DNA of 64,000 nt, from NCBI GenBank assembly GCA_036745275.1, contig DAIOGK010000016.1, positions 1-64,000 of the forward strand. The letters are read 5' to 3'. Made by a program: the position numbers and the translations under genes. Of the stretch, positions 45,060 to 54,102 are shown one piece after another. Under the pieces are notes generated by a model. That model was not told the DNA's origin and made no database searches. It saw only the letters and a list, made by a program, of their open reading frames with translations. Position 1 is the first letter of the stretch. Each line of letters begins with the position of its first letter. Source of the DNA: JAIUNP01 sp020161975 (GTDB lineage: Bacteria > Pseudomonadota > Alphaproteobacteria > Rhizobiales > Beijerinckiaceae).

Positions 45060-47948
45060 ATGATGGAAAAGACCTACGACCCCGCCGCCATCGAAACCCG
45101 CATCGCCAAAACCTGGGCGGATGCCAACGCGTTCGCAGCCGGACGCGGCGCCAAACCCGGCGCGGACCCCTTCTGCATCGTCATTCCGCCGCCGAATGTC
45201 ACCGGCTCGCTGCACATGGGCCACGCGCTCAACAACACGTTGCAGGACATTCTGATCCGTTTCGAGCGGATGCGCGGCAAGGATGTGCTGTGGCAGCCGG
45301 GCACGGATCATGCCGGCATCGCGACCCAGATGGTGGTCGAGCGCCAACTGATGGAGCGTCAGCAGCCGGGCCGGCGTGATCTGGGCCGCGAGAAGTTCCT
45401 TGAAAAGGTCTGGGCCTGGAAGGCAGAATCCGGCGGCACCATCGTCAACCAGTTGAAGCGCCTCGGCGCCTCCTGTGACTGGAGCCGCGAGCGCTTCACC
45501 ATGGATCCCGGCCTTTCGGCGGCGGTGATCGAGTTCTTCGTCGGCCTGCACGAGAAGGGGCTGCTCTACAAGGACAAGCGCCTTGTAAATTGGGATCCCA
45601 AACTTCTGACTGCGATTTCCGACCTGGAGGTCGAGCAGATCGAGGTGAAGGGCAGCTTCAAGTGGCAGCGCGGCGAACAGGACAAGGAGGGCAACCCGGT
45701 TACCCTCAATCATGCCGCCCTCGGCAAATTGCTCGACAAGCAGCCCGGCGGACACCTCTATTATTTCGATTATCCCGTGGTGGACGATGCCGGCAACGAG
45801 ACCGGCGCAGTCATTACCGTTGCGACCACGCGGCCCGAAACCATGTTGGGCGACACGGCGGTGGCCGTGCATCCCACCGACGAACGCTACACCCATCTTG
45901 TGGGCAAGAAGGTTCGCCTGCCGCTGGTTGGCCGCCTGATCCCAATCGTCGCGGATGAATATTCCGACCCCGAAAAGGGCACTGGCGCGGTGAAGATCAC
46001 TCCAGCGCATGATTTCAACGACTTCGAGGTGGGTAAGCGCGCCGGCGCCGAAACGATCAATATCCTGACGCCGGAAGGCCGCCTGACCAACGATGTGCCG
46101 GAAGGTTTCCGCGGACTGGATCGCTTTGCCGCCCGCAAGGCTGTGATCAAGGCGATGGAAGAGGCGGGCCGGCTCCAGAAGATCGAAGTCACCGTGCAGC
46201 AGGTGCCGCATGGCGACCGTTCGGGCGTGCCGATCGAGCCGTTCCTGACCGACCAGTGGTATGTGAACGTCAAGCCGCTGGCCGATCAGTCGATGGCTGC
46301 GGTGAAAGCCGGCGAGACGCGGATGCTGCCCGCCAACCGTGAGGCGGATTTCTTCCGCTGGATGGAAAACATCGAGCCATGGTGCGTTTCGCGCCAGCTC
46401 TGGTGGGGGCACCAGATTCCGGCATGGTATGGGCCGGAGATCGTTCTTGGCGATGACGGCAGCGAAACGGTGCTTTCGGACAGGCGCCTTCCGTTTGTTG
46501 CGCGCAATGCCGAGGAGGCGCTTGCCAAGGCGCGGGAGGTTTACACTGTTCTCGGCGACCCGCTGCTCGACATCCGTATCGTGGACAGCGAGCAAGCCGC
46601 CAAGGAGTTCGAGGCGGGCGGCGGTCGGGTTGGCCTTTATCGCGATCCCGATGTGCTCGACACCTGGTTTTCCTCCGCGCTCTGGCCGTTTTCCACGCTC
46701 GGCTGGCCGGGCGAGACCGGCGAACTTGCACGGTATTACCCCAACTCCGTGCTGATTACCGGCTTTGACATCCTGTTCTTCTGGGTGGCGCGCATGATGA
46801 TGGCGGGCCTCTTTACGCAGGGCGAGGTGCCCTTCCGCGACGTTTACCTGCACGGCCTCGTACGCGACGAGCGCGGGCAGAAGATGTCCAAGTCCAAGGG
46901 CAATGTCATCGATCCGTTGACGGTGATCGATACGCTCGGCGCGGATGCCTTGCGCTTCACGCTGGCCTCGCTCGCCGCACAGGGGCGCGACCCCAAGCTT
47001 GGTGTGAAGACCGCCGAAGGCTACCGTAATTTCTGCACCAAGCTGTGGAACGCTTCGCGCTTCGCCGAAATGAACGGCTGCGTGCGCGTCGCCGGATTCG
47101 ATCCCAAGACGGTGAAGGGCACGCTGAACCGCTGGATCGCCGGCGAGACCGCAAAGGCTGTCGCCGCCGTCACGGAAAACATTCTCGCCTTTCGCTTCAA
47201 CGATGCGGCTGGGGCGGCCTATCGCTTTGTCTGGAACACCTTCTGTGACTGGTATCTCGAACTCGCCAAGCCTGCGCTTCAGGGCGCAGACGGGGCGGAG
47301 AAGGACGAGACGCGCGCAACGGCTGCCTGGGCGCTCGACCAGATCGTGACGCTGCTGCACCCGTTCATGCCCTTCATCACGGAAGAACTCTGGGCGGCTT
47401 ACGCCGAGCGCGCGGGCGCAAAACAGGATCTGCTCTGCCTCACCGCCTGGCCCGATCTCTCCGGGCTTGATGCCCCGGATGCGGAAGCCGAAATCGGCTG
47501 GATCGTCGATCTCGTCACCGAAATCCGCTCGGCTCGCGCAGAGATGAACGTGCCGGCGGCAGGGCTGGTGCCGCTGGTTCTGGTGGGGGCGGATGCGGCT
47601 GTGAAGGACCGCGCCACGCGCAATGCCGATGTGCTGAAGCGCCTCGCGCGCCTCACCGATATCAGCTTTGACGAACGTGCGCCTGCCCAGTCCGTGCAGG
47701 TGATCGTCCGCGGTACAGCAGCGGCGCTGCCGCTTGCCGGCATCATCGATATTGGCGCGGAAAAGGCGCGCCTTGCCAAGGAGTTGGAGAAGATTGCGCA
47801 GGATGTGCAGCGCATCGATGCCAAGCTCGGCAATGCCGATTTCGTCGCCCGCGCGCCGGAAGAGGTGATTGCCGAGCAGAAGGAGCGGCGCGCCGATGCG
47901 GTGAACCGCAAGGCGAAGGTGGAAGAAGCGCTGAGCCGGCTGGGGTGA
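45060..47948 (+). CDS. valS: Valyl-tRNA synthetase
   Basis: 962 residues. The class I signature HMGH is at 52-55 in PPPNVTGSLHMGHALNNT, the editing domain contains ATTRPETMLGDTAVAVHP and the KMSKS loop is in GQKMSKSKGNVIDPLTV. The anticodon-binding domain follows, and a C-terminal coiled coil (LAKELEKIAQDVQRIDAKLG) ends the protein. Two adjacent ATGs (45060, 45063) are possible starts. No T-box is expected in this group and none is seen. Confidence 0.97.
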   Translation: MMEKTYDPAAIETRIAKTWADANAFAAGRGAKPGADPFCIVIPPPNVTGSLHMGHALNNTLQDILIRFERMRGKDVLWQPGTDHAGIATQMVVERQLMERQQPGRRDLGREKFLEKVWAWKAESGGTIVNQLKRLGASCDWSRERFTMDPGLSAAVIEFFVGLHEKGLLYKDKRLVNWDPKLLTAISDLEVEQIEVKGSFKWQRGEQDKEGNPVTLNHAALGKLLDKQPGGHLYYFDYPVVDDAGNETGAVITVATTRPETMLGDTAVAVHPTDERYTHLVGKKVRLPLVGRLIPIVADEYSDPEKGTGAVKITPAHDFNDFEVGKRAGAETINILTPEGRLTNDVPEGFRGLDRFAARKAVIKAMEEAGRLQKIEVTVQQVPHGDRSGVPIEPFLTDQWYVNVKPLADQSMAAVKAGETRMLPANREADFFRWMENIEPWCVSRQLWWGHQIPAWYGPEIVLGDDGSETVLSDRRLPFVARNAEEALAKAREVYTVLGDPLLDIRIVDSEQAAKEFEAGGGRVGLYRDPDVLDTWFSSALWPFSTLGWPGETGELARYYPNSVLITGFDILFFWVARMMMAGLFTQGEVPFRDVYLHGLVRDERGQKMSKSKGNVIDPLTVIDTLGADALRFTLASLAAQGRDPKLGVKTAEGYRNFCTKLWNASRFAEMNGCVRVAGFDPKTVKGTLNRWIAGETAKAVAAVTENILAFRFNDAAGAAYRFVWNTFCDWYLELAKPALQGADGAEKDETRATAAWALDQIVTLLHPFMPFITEELWAAYAERAGAKQDLLCLTAWPDLSGLDAPDAEAEIGWIVDLVTEIRSARAEMNVPAAGLVPLVLVGADAAVKDRATRNADVLKRLARLTDISFDERAPAQSVQVIVRGTAAALPLAGIIDIGAEKARLAKELEKIAQDVQRIDAKLGNADFVARAPEEVIAEQKERRADAVNRKAKVEEALSRLG

Positions 47949-48011
47949 CGCGCCATTCAGCCAGGATTCAGCCGCGCTGCCCGACTTTGACTGCGAAATA
48001 AAGTCGGGGGG

Positions 48012-48266
48012 ATGATGCATAAATTCGCGGCGGTGGCACTTTTCACAATCGGCCTGAGCCTGCCTGCCAGCGGGCAGGCTCCGTCGCGGCCCGGTGTCGC
48101 TGTGCCGGAAGGAGCGCGCATCGCCAACTATGATGACGATCGCTTACGTGTCTCCTGCCGTCGCAAGGTGCGTCGGCACCTTGGCCCTGCCAAAGGCCGC
48201 CACACCGGCATGTTGCGCATCGCCTATGTCGAGCAATGTGTCGCAAACGGCGGGCGACTTACCTGA
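48012..48266 (+). CDS. Tiny secreted protein, unknown, Cys-pair type (copy 1)
   Basis: 84 residues. A Sec signal (KFAAVALFTIGLSLPASGQA) leaves a ~60-residue mature protein with two cysteines, probably disulfide-bonded. The pattern C-x3-V-x3-L-G (CRRKVRRHLG) followed 17 residues later by Cys (IAYVEQC) recurs in the next gene. The mature part is strongly basic. GGGGG precedes two adjacent ATGs (48012, 48015). I do not recognise the family. Confidence 0.6.
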   Translation: MMHKFAAVALFTIGLSLPASGQAPSRPGVAVPEGARIANYDDDRLRVSCRRKVRRHLGPAKGRHTGMLRIAYVEQCVANGGRLT

Positions 48267-48343
48267 AATCATGAAACCAAAACGCGGCTTGTGCGTTCCT
48301 CAATAAATGGCGGCCTGTTCGCCGAAATCAGAGGAGTATTGAA

Positions 48344-48586
48344 ATGCACATTCGGATGGTTCTAGCACTGGTTTCCACGCTGGCTCTCGCCAATGTTGCA
48401 CAGGCGGCATCATCTGGCGGAAAGGTGGTGATCGATGATCGGGTCTATGCCGCCTGCACGAAACAGGTCCTGAAGGAGCTTGGGACGCCCCCCAGTCAGG
48501 CTGCGCATTTTCAGGATTTGTGGGCGGCCCATGCCTATGATTGTGCTGTGAGAAATTCCCGCAAGGAATATCATATCCGCGGCTGA
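48344..48586 (+). CDS. Tiny secreted protein, unknown, Cys-pair type (copy 2)
   Basis: 80 residues. AGGAG precedes ATG 48344. A Sec signal (MVLALVSTLALANVAQAA) is followed by a mature part with CTKQVLKELG, the same C-x3-V-x3-L-G pattern as the preceding protein, and a second Cys 19 residues on (AHAYDC). The rest of the sequence differs (neutral rather than basic), so the two may be old duplicates. Function is unknown. Confidence 0.65.
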   Translation: MHIRMVLALVSTLALANVAQAASSGGKVVIDDRVYAACTKQVLKELGTPPSQAAHFQDLWAAHAYDCAVRNSRKEYHIRG

Positions 48587-48633
48587 TTTGGACGAATCGG
48601 AAGGTGCGGTGTCCCTTCAGCCTGTGAGGTCAA

Positions 48634-49071
48634 ATGCGTGAGCTGAGCGGACTCCAGATCCTTGAACGGATGCTGCGCGGGGAAATCCCGGCGCCAAGCA
48701 TGGCCGAGACCTTGTCGTTTACGCTGACTGAGGTGAGCGAGGGCAGGGCGGTCTTCGTGGGCACCACGGGGCCGCATCTGCTCAACCCGATGGGCGCTGT
48801 TCATGGCGGCTGGTGCATGACGCTGATCGACAGCGCCACGGGCTGTGCCGCCTTGACCTGCCTGCCCACCGGCGTGGGTTACACAACCGTTGAAACCCAC
48901 ACCAACATGGTGCGGCCCATTCTTCAGAATGCCGGGCGCGTGACGTGCGAAGCCAGGGTGCTGGCGCGCGGCAGGCAAATCATCACGGCGGAAGCGACGG
49001 TGAAAGACGCCGCAGGTCGGTTGCTGGCCCACGGCGGTTCAACGTTGATGGTGCTTCAGCCGCGCGGCTGA
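48634..49071 (+). CDS. PaaI-type hotdog thioesterase
   Basis: 145 residues. The hotdog core is HLLNPMGAVHGGWCMTLIDS, with the N-x-G-x-VHGG catalytic segment and the helix Asp, then YTTVETHTNMVRPI and ARVLARGRQIITAEATVKD. Such enzymes hydrolyse acyl-CoA esters; the acyl group is unknown. GTGAGG upstream supports ATG 48634. It is convergent with the VOC gene, only 6 bp apart. Confidence 0.87.
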   Translation: MRELSGLQILERMLRGEIPAPSMAETLSFTLTEVSEGRAVFVGTTGPHLLNPMGAVHGGWCMTLIDSATGCAALTCLPTGVGYTTVETHTNMVRPILQNAGRVTCEARVLARGRQIITAEATVKDAAGRLLAHGGSTLMVLQPRG

Positions 49072-49077
49072 CATGGA

Positions 49078-49458
49078 TCATCCGCGCTGCAACAATTCGA
49101 TCCGGACACGGTCCGGCCCTTCGATGAAGGCAATGTGGAGCGTCGGGCTCAGTTCCGTCACATCCTGCTCGATGCGGACACCCTTGATCCGCAATTCGGC
49201 AACAGCGGCCGTGACATCGCGCACCGTCAGCCCGAGGTGTTCATAGCCCATGAACGGCGCCTTGGGCGGAAAGTGAGTTCCCTCCGCCACCTGCTCGATG
49301 AACAGTGTCAGTCCGCCCAGCGACAGGACAAGGCGCAGCTTGTCGCCGTTCATCAGGCGCCGCATCTCCCATGCCCCGAAATTGTCGATGTAGAACTGCG
49401 CGGCTTGAACCGGGTCGGCGCTGCGCAGATGAAAATGGTCGATGGTGCAGGGGATCAT
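49078..49458 (-). CDS. VOC (glyoxalase/dioxygenase fold) protein
   Basis: 126 residues. Two beta-alpha-beta-beta-beta modules begin at IDHFHLRSADPVQAAQFYID and YEHLGLTVRDVTAAVAELRI. Metal-ligand candidates are His at the first strand of each module and Glu in FIEQVAEG and IEGPDRVRIELLQ. The reaction is not predictable from sequence. Start ATG 49458 matches the family N-terminus. Confidence 0.82.
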   Translation of the reverse strand: MIPCTIDHFHLRSADPVQAAQFYIDNFGAWEMRRLMNGDKLRLVLSLGGLTLFIEQVAEGTHFPPKAPFMGYEHLGLTVRDVTAAVAELRIKGVRIEQDVTELSPTLHIAFIEGPDRVRIELLQRG

Positions 49459-49752
49459 GAACAGGACTCGCGTGCGGAGGGAATAAGGTTGGCCTGCGCG
49501 GCCAGACAAAACCGCGCGGCACCGTGCTACCACAATGCGCAGCTCAATTCACGCTCGCGGTTTTCCCCCGGCGTCGTCAAACCGCCCGACAGCGACAAAA
49601 AGAGTGGCGTCGAGCGCAGGAGCGGGCAAAATGCAGCTTGGGAATACCTCCAGACCCAATGCACCTGGATCAGTTCGGCCGCAGACGTACCCAACCCAGG
49701 CGTGCTGCGCTGAACTGCCGGACCGGCAACGATTTGACCACAGGAAACGCCC

Positions 49753-50916
49753 ATGAAAACCCTCGGCTCCGACCGCTTTGAAGACATCCGCGATGCGGTT
49801 CGCGCGCTCTGCGCCGAGTTTCCGGCCGAATATCACCGGAAGATCGATGAGGCGCGGGGCTATCCGGAAGCATTCGTCGATGCGCTGACGAAAGCGGGCT
49901 GGATGGCCGCGCTGATCCCCGAACAATACGGCGGTTCCGGCCTCGGGCTGACCGAAGCGAGCGTGATCATGGAGGAGATCAACCGCGCGGGTGGCAACTC
50001 CGGTGCCTGCCACGGCCAGATGTACAACATGGGCACCTTGATCCGGCACGGCTCGGAGGAGCAGCGCAAGGCCTACCTGCCCAAGATCGCGACCGGCGAA
50101 TTGCGCCTGCAATCGATGGGCGTGACCGAGCCGACCACCGGCACGGATACGACCAGGATCAAGACCACCGCCGTGAAGAAGGGTGACCGTTACGTCATCA
50201 ATGGGCAGAAAGTCTGGATCAGCCGCATCCAGCACTCCGACCTGATGATCCTCTTGGCGCGCACCACACCGCTCGATCAGGTGAAGAAGAAGTCCGAAGG
50301 CATGTCGATCTTCATTGTCGATTTGCGGGACGCCATCGGCAAGGGGCTGGAGGTGCGGCCCATCCTCAACATGGTCAATCACGAGACGAACGAACTGTTT
50401 TTCGACAACCTCGAAATCCCGGTCGAGAACCTGATCGGCGAGGAGGGGCAGGGTTTCAAATACATTCTGACCGGCCTCAACGCCGAGCGCACCCTGATTG
50501 CCGCCGAATGCATCGGCGACGGCTACTGGTTTATCGACAAGGTGACGGCCTACACGAAGGAGCGCGTCGTCTTTGGCCGCCCCATCGGCCAGAATCAGGG
50601 CGTGCAGTTCCCCATCGCCGAGAGCTTCATCGAGGTGGAGGCCGCCAATCTGATGCGCTACGAGGCCTGCCGTCTCTATGACGCGCACCTGCCCTGCGGC
50701 GCACAGGCCAACATGGCGAAATACCTGGCGGCGAAGGCGTCATGGGAAGCCGCCAACGCCTGCCTGCAATTCCACGGCGGTTTCGGCTTTGCCTGCGAAT
50801 ACGATGTCGAGCGCAAGTTCCGCGAGACGCGGCTCTATCAGGTCGCGCCGATCTCGACCAACCTGATCTTGTCCTTTGTCGCCGAACATATTCTCGGCAT
50901 GCCGAGGTCGTTCTGA
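49753..50916 (+). CDS. Acyl-CoA dehydrogenase
   Basis: 387 residues. It shows the family's three parts: the helical N-domain (FVDALTKAGWMAALIPEQYG), the FAD-binding beta domain (LQSMGVTEPTTGTDTTRIKT, YVINGQKVWISRIQHSD) and the helical C-domain (AERTLIAAECIGDGYWFIDK, CLQFHGGFGFACEYDVERKF). It oxidises an acyl-CoA at C2-C3, passing electrons to ETF. It is first in a cluster with a CoA-transferase, a hydratase-like protein and a TRAP transporter, joined by TGATG and ATGA overlaps. The acyl chain is probably short or branched. Confidence 0.9.
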   Translation: MKTLGSDRFEDIRDAVRALCAEFPAEYHRKIDEARGYPEAFVDALTKAGWMAALIPEQYGGSGLGLTEASVIMEEINRAGGNSGACHGQMYNMGTLIRHGSEEQRKAYLPKIATGELRLQSMGVTEPTTGTDTTRIKTTAVKKGDRYVINGQKVWISRIQHSDLMILLARTTPLDQVKKKSEGMSIFIVDLRDAIGKGLEVRPILNMVNHETNELFFDNLEIPVENLIGEEGQGFKYILTGLNAERTLIAAECIGDGYWFIDKVTAYTKERVVFGRPIGQNQGVQFPIAESFIEVEAANLMRYEACRLYDAHLPCGAQANMAKYLAAKASWEAANACLQFHGGFGFACEYDVERKFRETRLYQVAPISTNLILSFVAEHILGMPRSF

Positions 50917-52019
50917 TGACAAAGCAATTGCCGTTGACCGGTCTGACCGTCATTGCCATCGAACAGGCGGTCGCCGCTCCCTTCTGTACCTCGCGGCTGG
51001 CGGATGCGGGCGCTACCGTTATCAAGATCGAGCGGCCCGAAGGGGATTTCGCACGCGGCTATGATGCGGTCGCCAAGGGCCAGTCGAGTTATTTCGTCTG
51101 GCTCAACCGGGGCAAACGCTCGGTGGTGGTGGACATGGCCTCGCCCGATGGCAAGGCGAAGATGCGCGAGCTGATTTCAGGCGCCGACGTCGTTGTCCAG
51201 AACCTGAAACCCGGCGCGCTGGATCGCCTCGGCTTCGGGCCGGAAGCGCTGCGCAAGCAATATCCCCGCCTCATCGTTTGCTCGATTTCGGGCTATGGCG
51301 AAACCGGACCTATGGCGGATCGCAAGGCGTATGATTTGCTGATCCAGGCCGAATCCGGGCTGTGTTCAATCACCGGCGGGCCATCGGAGCCGGCGCGCGT
51401 CGGCATATCGATTGTCGATGTCGCGACCGGTGCCACCGCCCACGCCGCTGTGCTGGAAGCACTGATCGGGCGCTCCGTCACTGGTGAGGGCGCGGATATC
51501 CGGGTCTCGATGTTCGATGTAATGGCGGACTGGCTGACTGTGCCGCTGCTCAACCATGAAGGCGGCAAGCCGCCCAGGCGCGTCGGCCTCGCGCATACCT
51601 CCATCGCGCCTTACGGCGTGTTCACGACCAAAGACGGCAAGCAGGTGCTGATCTCGATCCAGTCCGAGAGGGAATGGGTCAAGTTCTGCGCCGCGTTCCT
51701 CAAGGATGCCGACATTCCCAAAGACCCGCGTTTTGCCACCAACGTTGCGCGTGTCGCCAACCGTCCCGCGACCGACAGCATGGTGCAGGCGGCCTTCGGC
51801 GCGCTGACCGCGACCGAAGCCGAAGCGCGGCTGATCGCCGCGGACACGGCTTTCGCCTCGGTCAACGACATGGATGGATTGTCGCATCACCCGCACCTCA
51901 GACGCATCACCGTCGACACACCGAATGGCCCCGTCGCCTATCCCGCGCCGGCGCCGATCCTGGCGGGCGAAGAACGAACATATGGCAATGTGCCGGGTAT
52001 CGGAGAGGACATCGCATGA
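50916..52019 (+). CDS. CaiB/BaiF-type (class III) CoA-transferase
   Basis: 367 residues. LTGLTVIAIEQAVAAPFCTS, LADAGATVIKIERPEGDFAR, YFVWLNRGKRSVVVDMASPD and VQNLKPGALDRLGFGPEALR give the N-terminal half. The probable acyl-accepting Asp lies in ADRKAYDLLIQAESGL. IAPYGVFTTKDGKQVLISIQ and LAGEERTYGNVPGIGED close the interlocked-dimer fold. Succinyl-CoA:mesaconate and related dicarboxylate CoA-transferases belong to this class. Overlaps with both neighbours show coupled translation. Confidence 0.88.
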   Translation: MTKQLPLTGLTVIAIEQAVAAPFCTSRLADAGATVIKIERPEGDFARGYDAVAKGQSSYFVWLNRGKRSVVVDMASPDGKAKMRELISGADVVVQNLKPGALDRLGFGPEALRKQYPRLIVCSISGYGETGPMADRKAYDLLIQAESGLCSITGGPSEPARVGISIVDVATGATAHAAVLEALIGRSVTGEGADIRVSMFDVMADWLTVPLLNHEGGKPPRRVGLAHTSIAPYGVFTTKDGKQVLISIQSEREWVKFCAAFLKDADIPKDPRFATNVARVANRPATDSMVQAAFGALTATEAEARLIAADTAFASVNDMDGLSHHPHLRRITVDTPNGPVAYPAPAPILAGEERTYGNVPGIGEDIA

Positions 52020-52861
52020 GCAACGACGCATCGCTTGATATCGCCCACCTCCGCCAATGGATCGGGCGCGAGGAAACGGTTGAAGATATCGTCAGCGAGG
52101 ACCTTGCGCGGAAGTTCCACGCCATGCTCTCCCTGAACGGCCCGGTGCCGAAGGCGGGCGATCCTGCACCACGCATCATCCATTTCTGTCTCGGCCAGCC
52201 AGCGGTGCCGCCCGCTGGCCTCGGACGGGACGGGCATCCCGCGCGTGGCGGTTTTCTTCCCCCCGTCGGCCTGCCACGTCGCATGTGGGCGGGCGGTGCC
52301 TTCACCTTCCACGATGAGCTGAAGGTGGGTGATTTGGTCACAAAGACCTCGCGCATCGCAGATGTGGTGATGAAAGACGGGCGCACCGGCCCGCTCTGCT
52401 TCGTCACGGTCAATCATCACATCGCTGTCGACGGTCGTGGCATTCTCGATGAGCGGCAGGACATCGTGTATCGCAGCGATGATACCGGCGCTGTCAAAAG
52501 CGCAGAGCCCGCGCCGCAGGGCAGTCACACCCGGCCTTTCGATACCACGACGACGACGCTGTTCCGCTATTCCGCGCTGACTTTCAACGGCCATCGTATC
52601 CACTACGACCGGCGCTATGCCATTGAGGTTGAGGGGTACGGCGGACTGGTCGTGCACGGGCCGATGCAGGCGACGCTGTTGCATAATTTCGCTGCCGAAA
52701 TCAAAGGTGCGCTGCCCAGTCGCTTCTCCTTCCGCGGGCTCTCGCCGCTCATCGATGATGATGACTGTCACCTCCATGCCGTGCCCGGCGACGGCCCCAT
52801 GAAGCTCTGGACCGCACGCACCGGTGGGCCCGTGGCGATGCAGGCGGAAGCGCACTGGTGA
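52016..52861 (+). CDS. MaoC/FAS1-like hydratase (mesaconyl-C4-CoA hydratase family)
   Basis: 281 residues, a double-hotdog protein. The N-terminal half (DLARKFHAMLSLNGPVPKAG, GGFLPPVGLPRRMWAGGAFT) is the FAS1-like dehydratase domain of mesaconyl-C4-CoA hydratase and HTD2-like proteins. The C-terminal MaoC part has LFRYSALTFNGHRIHYDRRY, with the Asp/His pair of the hydratase motif, and YGGLVVHGPMQATLLHNFAA. It likely adds water to an enoyl-CoA such as mesaconyl- or itaconyl-CoA; the exact substrate is inferred from the family. Confidence 0.82.
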   Translation: MSNDASLDIAHLRQWIGREETVEDIVSEDLARKFHAMLSLNGPVPKAGDPAPRIIHFCLGQPAVPPAGLGRDGHPARGGFLPPVGLPRRMWAGGAFTFHDELKVGDLVTKTSRIADVVMKDGRTGPLCFVTVNHHIAVDGRGILDERQDIVYRSDDTGAVKSAEPAPQGSHTRPFDTTTTTLFRYSALTFNGHRIHYDRRYAIEVEGYGGLVVHGPMQATLLHNFAAEIKGALPSRFSFRGLSPLIDDDDCHLHAVPGDGPMKLWTARTGGPVAMQAEAHW

Positions 52862-53025
52862 TGGCGCATTTCGTGGATTTCATCACACCGCTGTTTGTGC
52901 CGGCTAACGGGCCTGATCGTTTCCCGCGGGCGAAAAGTTCTTGAGATGACCGGCAGTATGTGCACGTTTGTTGCCAAGCACATGTCTCAAAATGTGAATC
53001 CAAACAAAAATCGGGAGGAAAGACC

Positions 53026-54045
53026 ATGAAAATCACCAAGCGCAACGTGCTCTGCTCCGCCATCGCGATCGCAGGTTCTGCCTGGCTGACTCAAGCGCCC
53101 GTGCAGGCACAGGCCCCCATCGTCATCAAGTTCAGCCATGTGGTGGCGCCCGATACCCCGAAGGGCAAAGGCTCGGATAAATTCAAGGAACTGGCGGAGA
53201 AATACACCGGCGGCAAGGTGAAGGTGGAGGTCTATCCGAACTCCCAGCTTTACAAGGACAAGGAAGAGCTTGAGGCGCTGCAACTGGGCGCGGTGCAGAT
53301 GCTCGCCCCCTCGCTCGCCAAGTTCGGCCCCCTCGGCGCCAAGGAGTTCGAGGTGTTCGACCTGCCGTTCCTGTTCAAGGACCGTGCGGCGCTCGCCAAG
53401 GTGACGAACGGTCCGCTCGGCAAGGCGCTGTTCGAGAAACTGACGGACAAGGGCATCACCGGCCTGGCCTATTGGGACAACGGCTTCAAGATTTTCTCGG
53501 CCAACAAGCCCTTGAAGACGCCTGACGACATGCTGGGCCTGAAAATCCGCATCCAGTCCTCGAAGGTGCTGGAAGCGCAGATGAAGGCACTGGGAGCCAT
53601 CCCTCAGGTCATGGCCTTCTCGGAAGTCTATCAGGCTCTTCAGACCGGCGTGGTGGACGGGCAGGAAAACACGCCCTCCAACATGTACACCCAGAAAATG
53701 CACGAGGTGCAGAAGAACACGACCGTCACCAACCACGGCTACATCGGCTATGCGGTGATCGTGAACAAGAAGTTCTGGGACGGACTGCCGGCTGATATTC
53801 GCACCCAGCTCGACAAGGCCATGGCGGAAGCGACGGCTTATGCCAACGAGATCTCCAAGAAGGAGAATGACGACGCAATGACGGCCATGAAAAACTCGGG
53901 CAAGACGGCGATCTACACGCCAACCGAAGCCGAGTACAAGCAGTGGGTCAAGGCGGTGCTGCCAGTCCATGCCGAAGTGACAAGCCGGGTGGGCAAGGAC
54001 ACCATCGAGGCGGTCTACAAGGCCGTTGGCGATCCCCGCAAGTAA
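53026..54045 (+). CDS. TRAP transporter substrate-binding protein, dicarboxylate (DctP) type
   Basis: 339 residues. Sec signal (AIAIAGSAWLTQAPVQAQA) and mature start IVIKFSHVVAPDTPKGKGSD. The DctP-specific elements are LGLKIRIQSSKVLEAQMKAL, with the carboxylate-binding Arg, and FSEVYQALQTGVVDGQENTP; the GQEN signature was not found in the first TRAP binding protein of this window. The ligand is therefore predicted to be a C4/C5 dicarboxylate. GGGAGGAAAGACC precedes ATG 53026. A gap of 164 bp separates it from the hydratase gene. Confidence 0.9.
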   Translation: MKITKRNVLCSAIAIAGSAWLTQAPVQAQAPIVIKFSHVVAPDTPKGKGSDKFKELAEKYTGGKVKVEVYPNSQLYKDKEELEALQLGAVQMLAPSLAKFGPLGAKEFEVFDLPFLFKDRAALAKVTNGPLGKALFEKLTDKGITGLAYWDNGFKIFSANKPLKTPDDMLGLKIRIQSSKVLEAQMKALGAIPQVMAFSEVYQALQTGVVDGQENTPSNMYTQKMHEVQKNTTVTNHGYIGYAVIVNKKFWDGLPADIRTQLDKAMAEATAYANEISKKENDDAMTAMKNSGKTAIYTPTEAEYKQWVKAVLPVHAEVTSRVGKDTIEAVYKAVGDPRK

Positions 54046-54102
54046 GCGCCCGCAACAGCTTGAGGGGCGGTGCTCGCATCGCCCCGTCGATGGGGGCGCG
54101 CC

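Noticed and set aside
44772..48020. Very long open frame on the minus strand (over 1000 codons) opposite tgt/valS
   Set aside because: It mirrors the codon structure of valS in high-GC DNA, shows no domain I recognise and would be antisense to a complete aminoacyl-tRNA synthetase.
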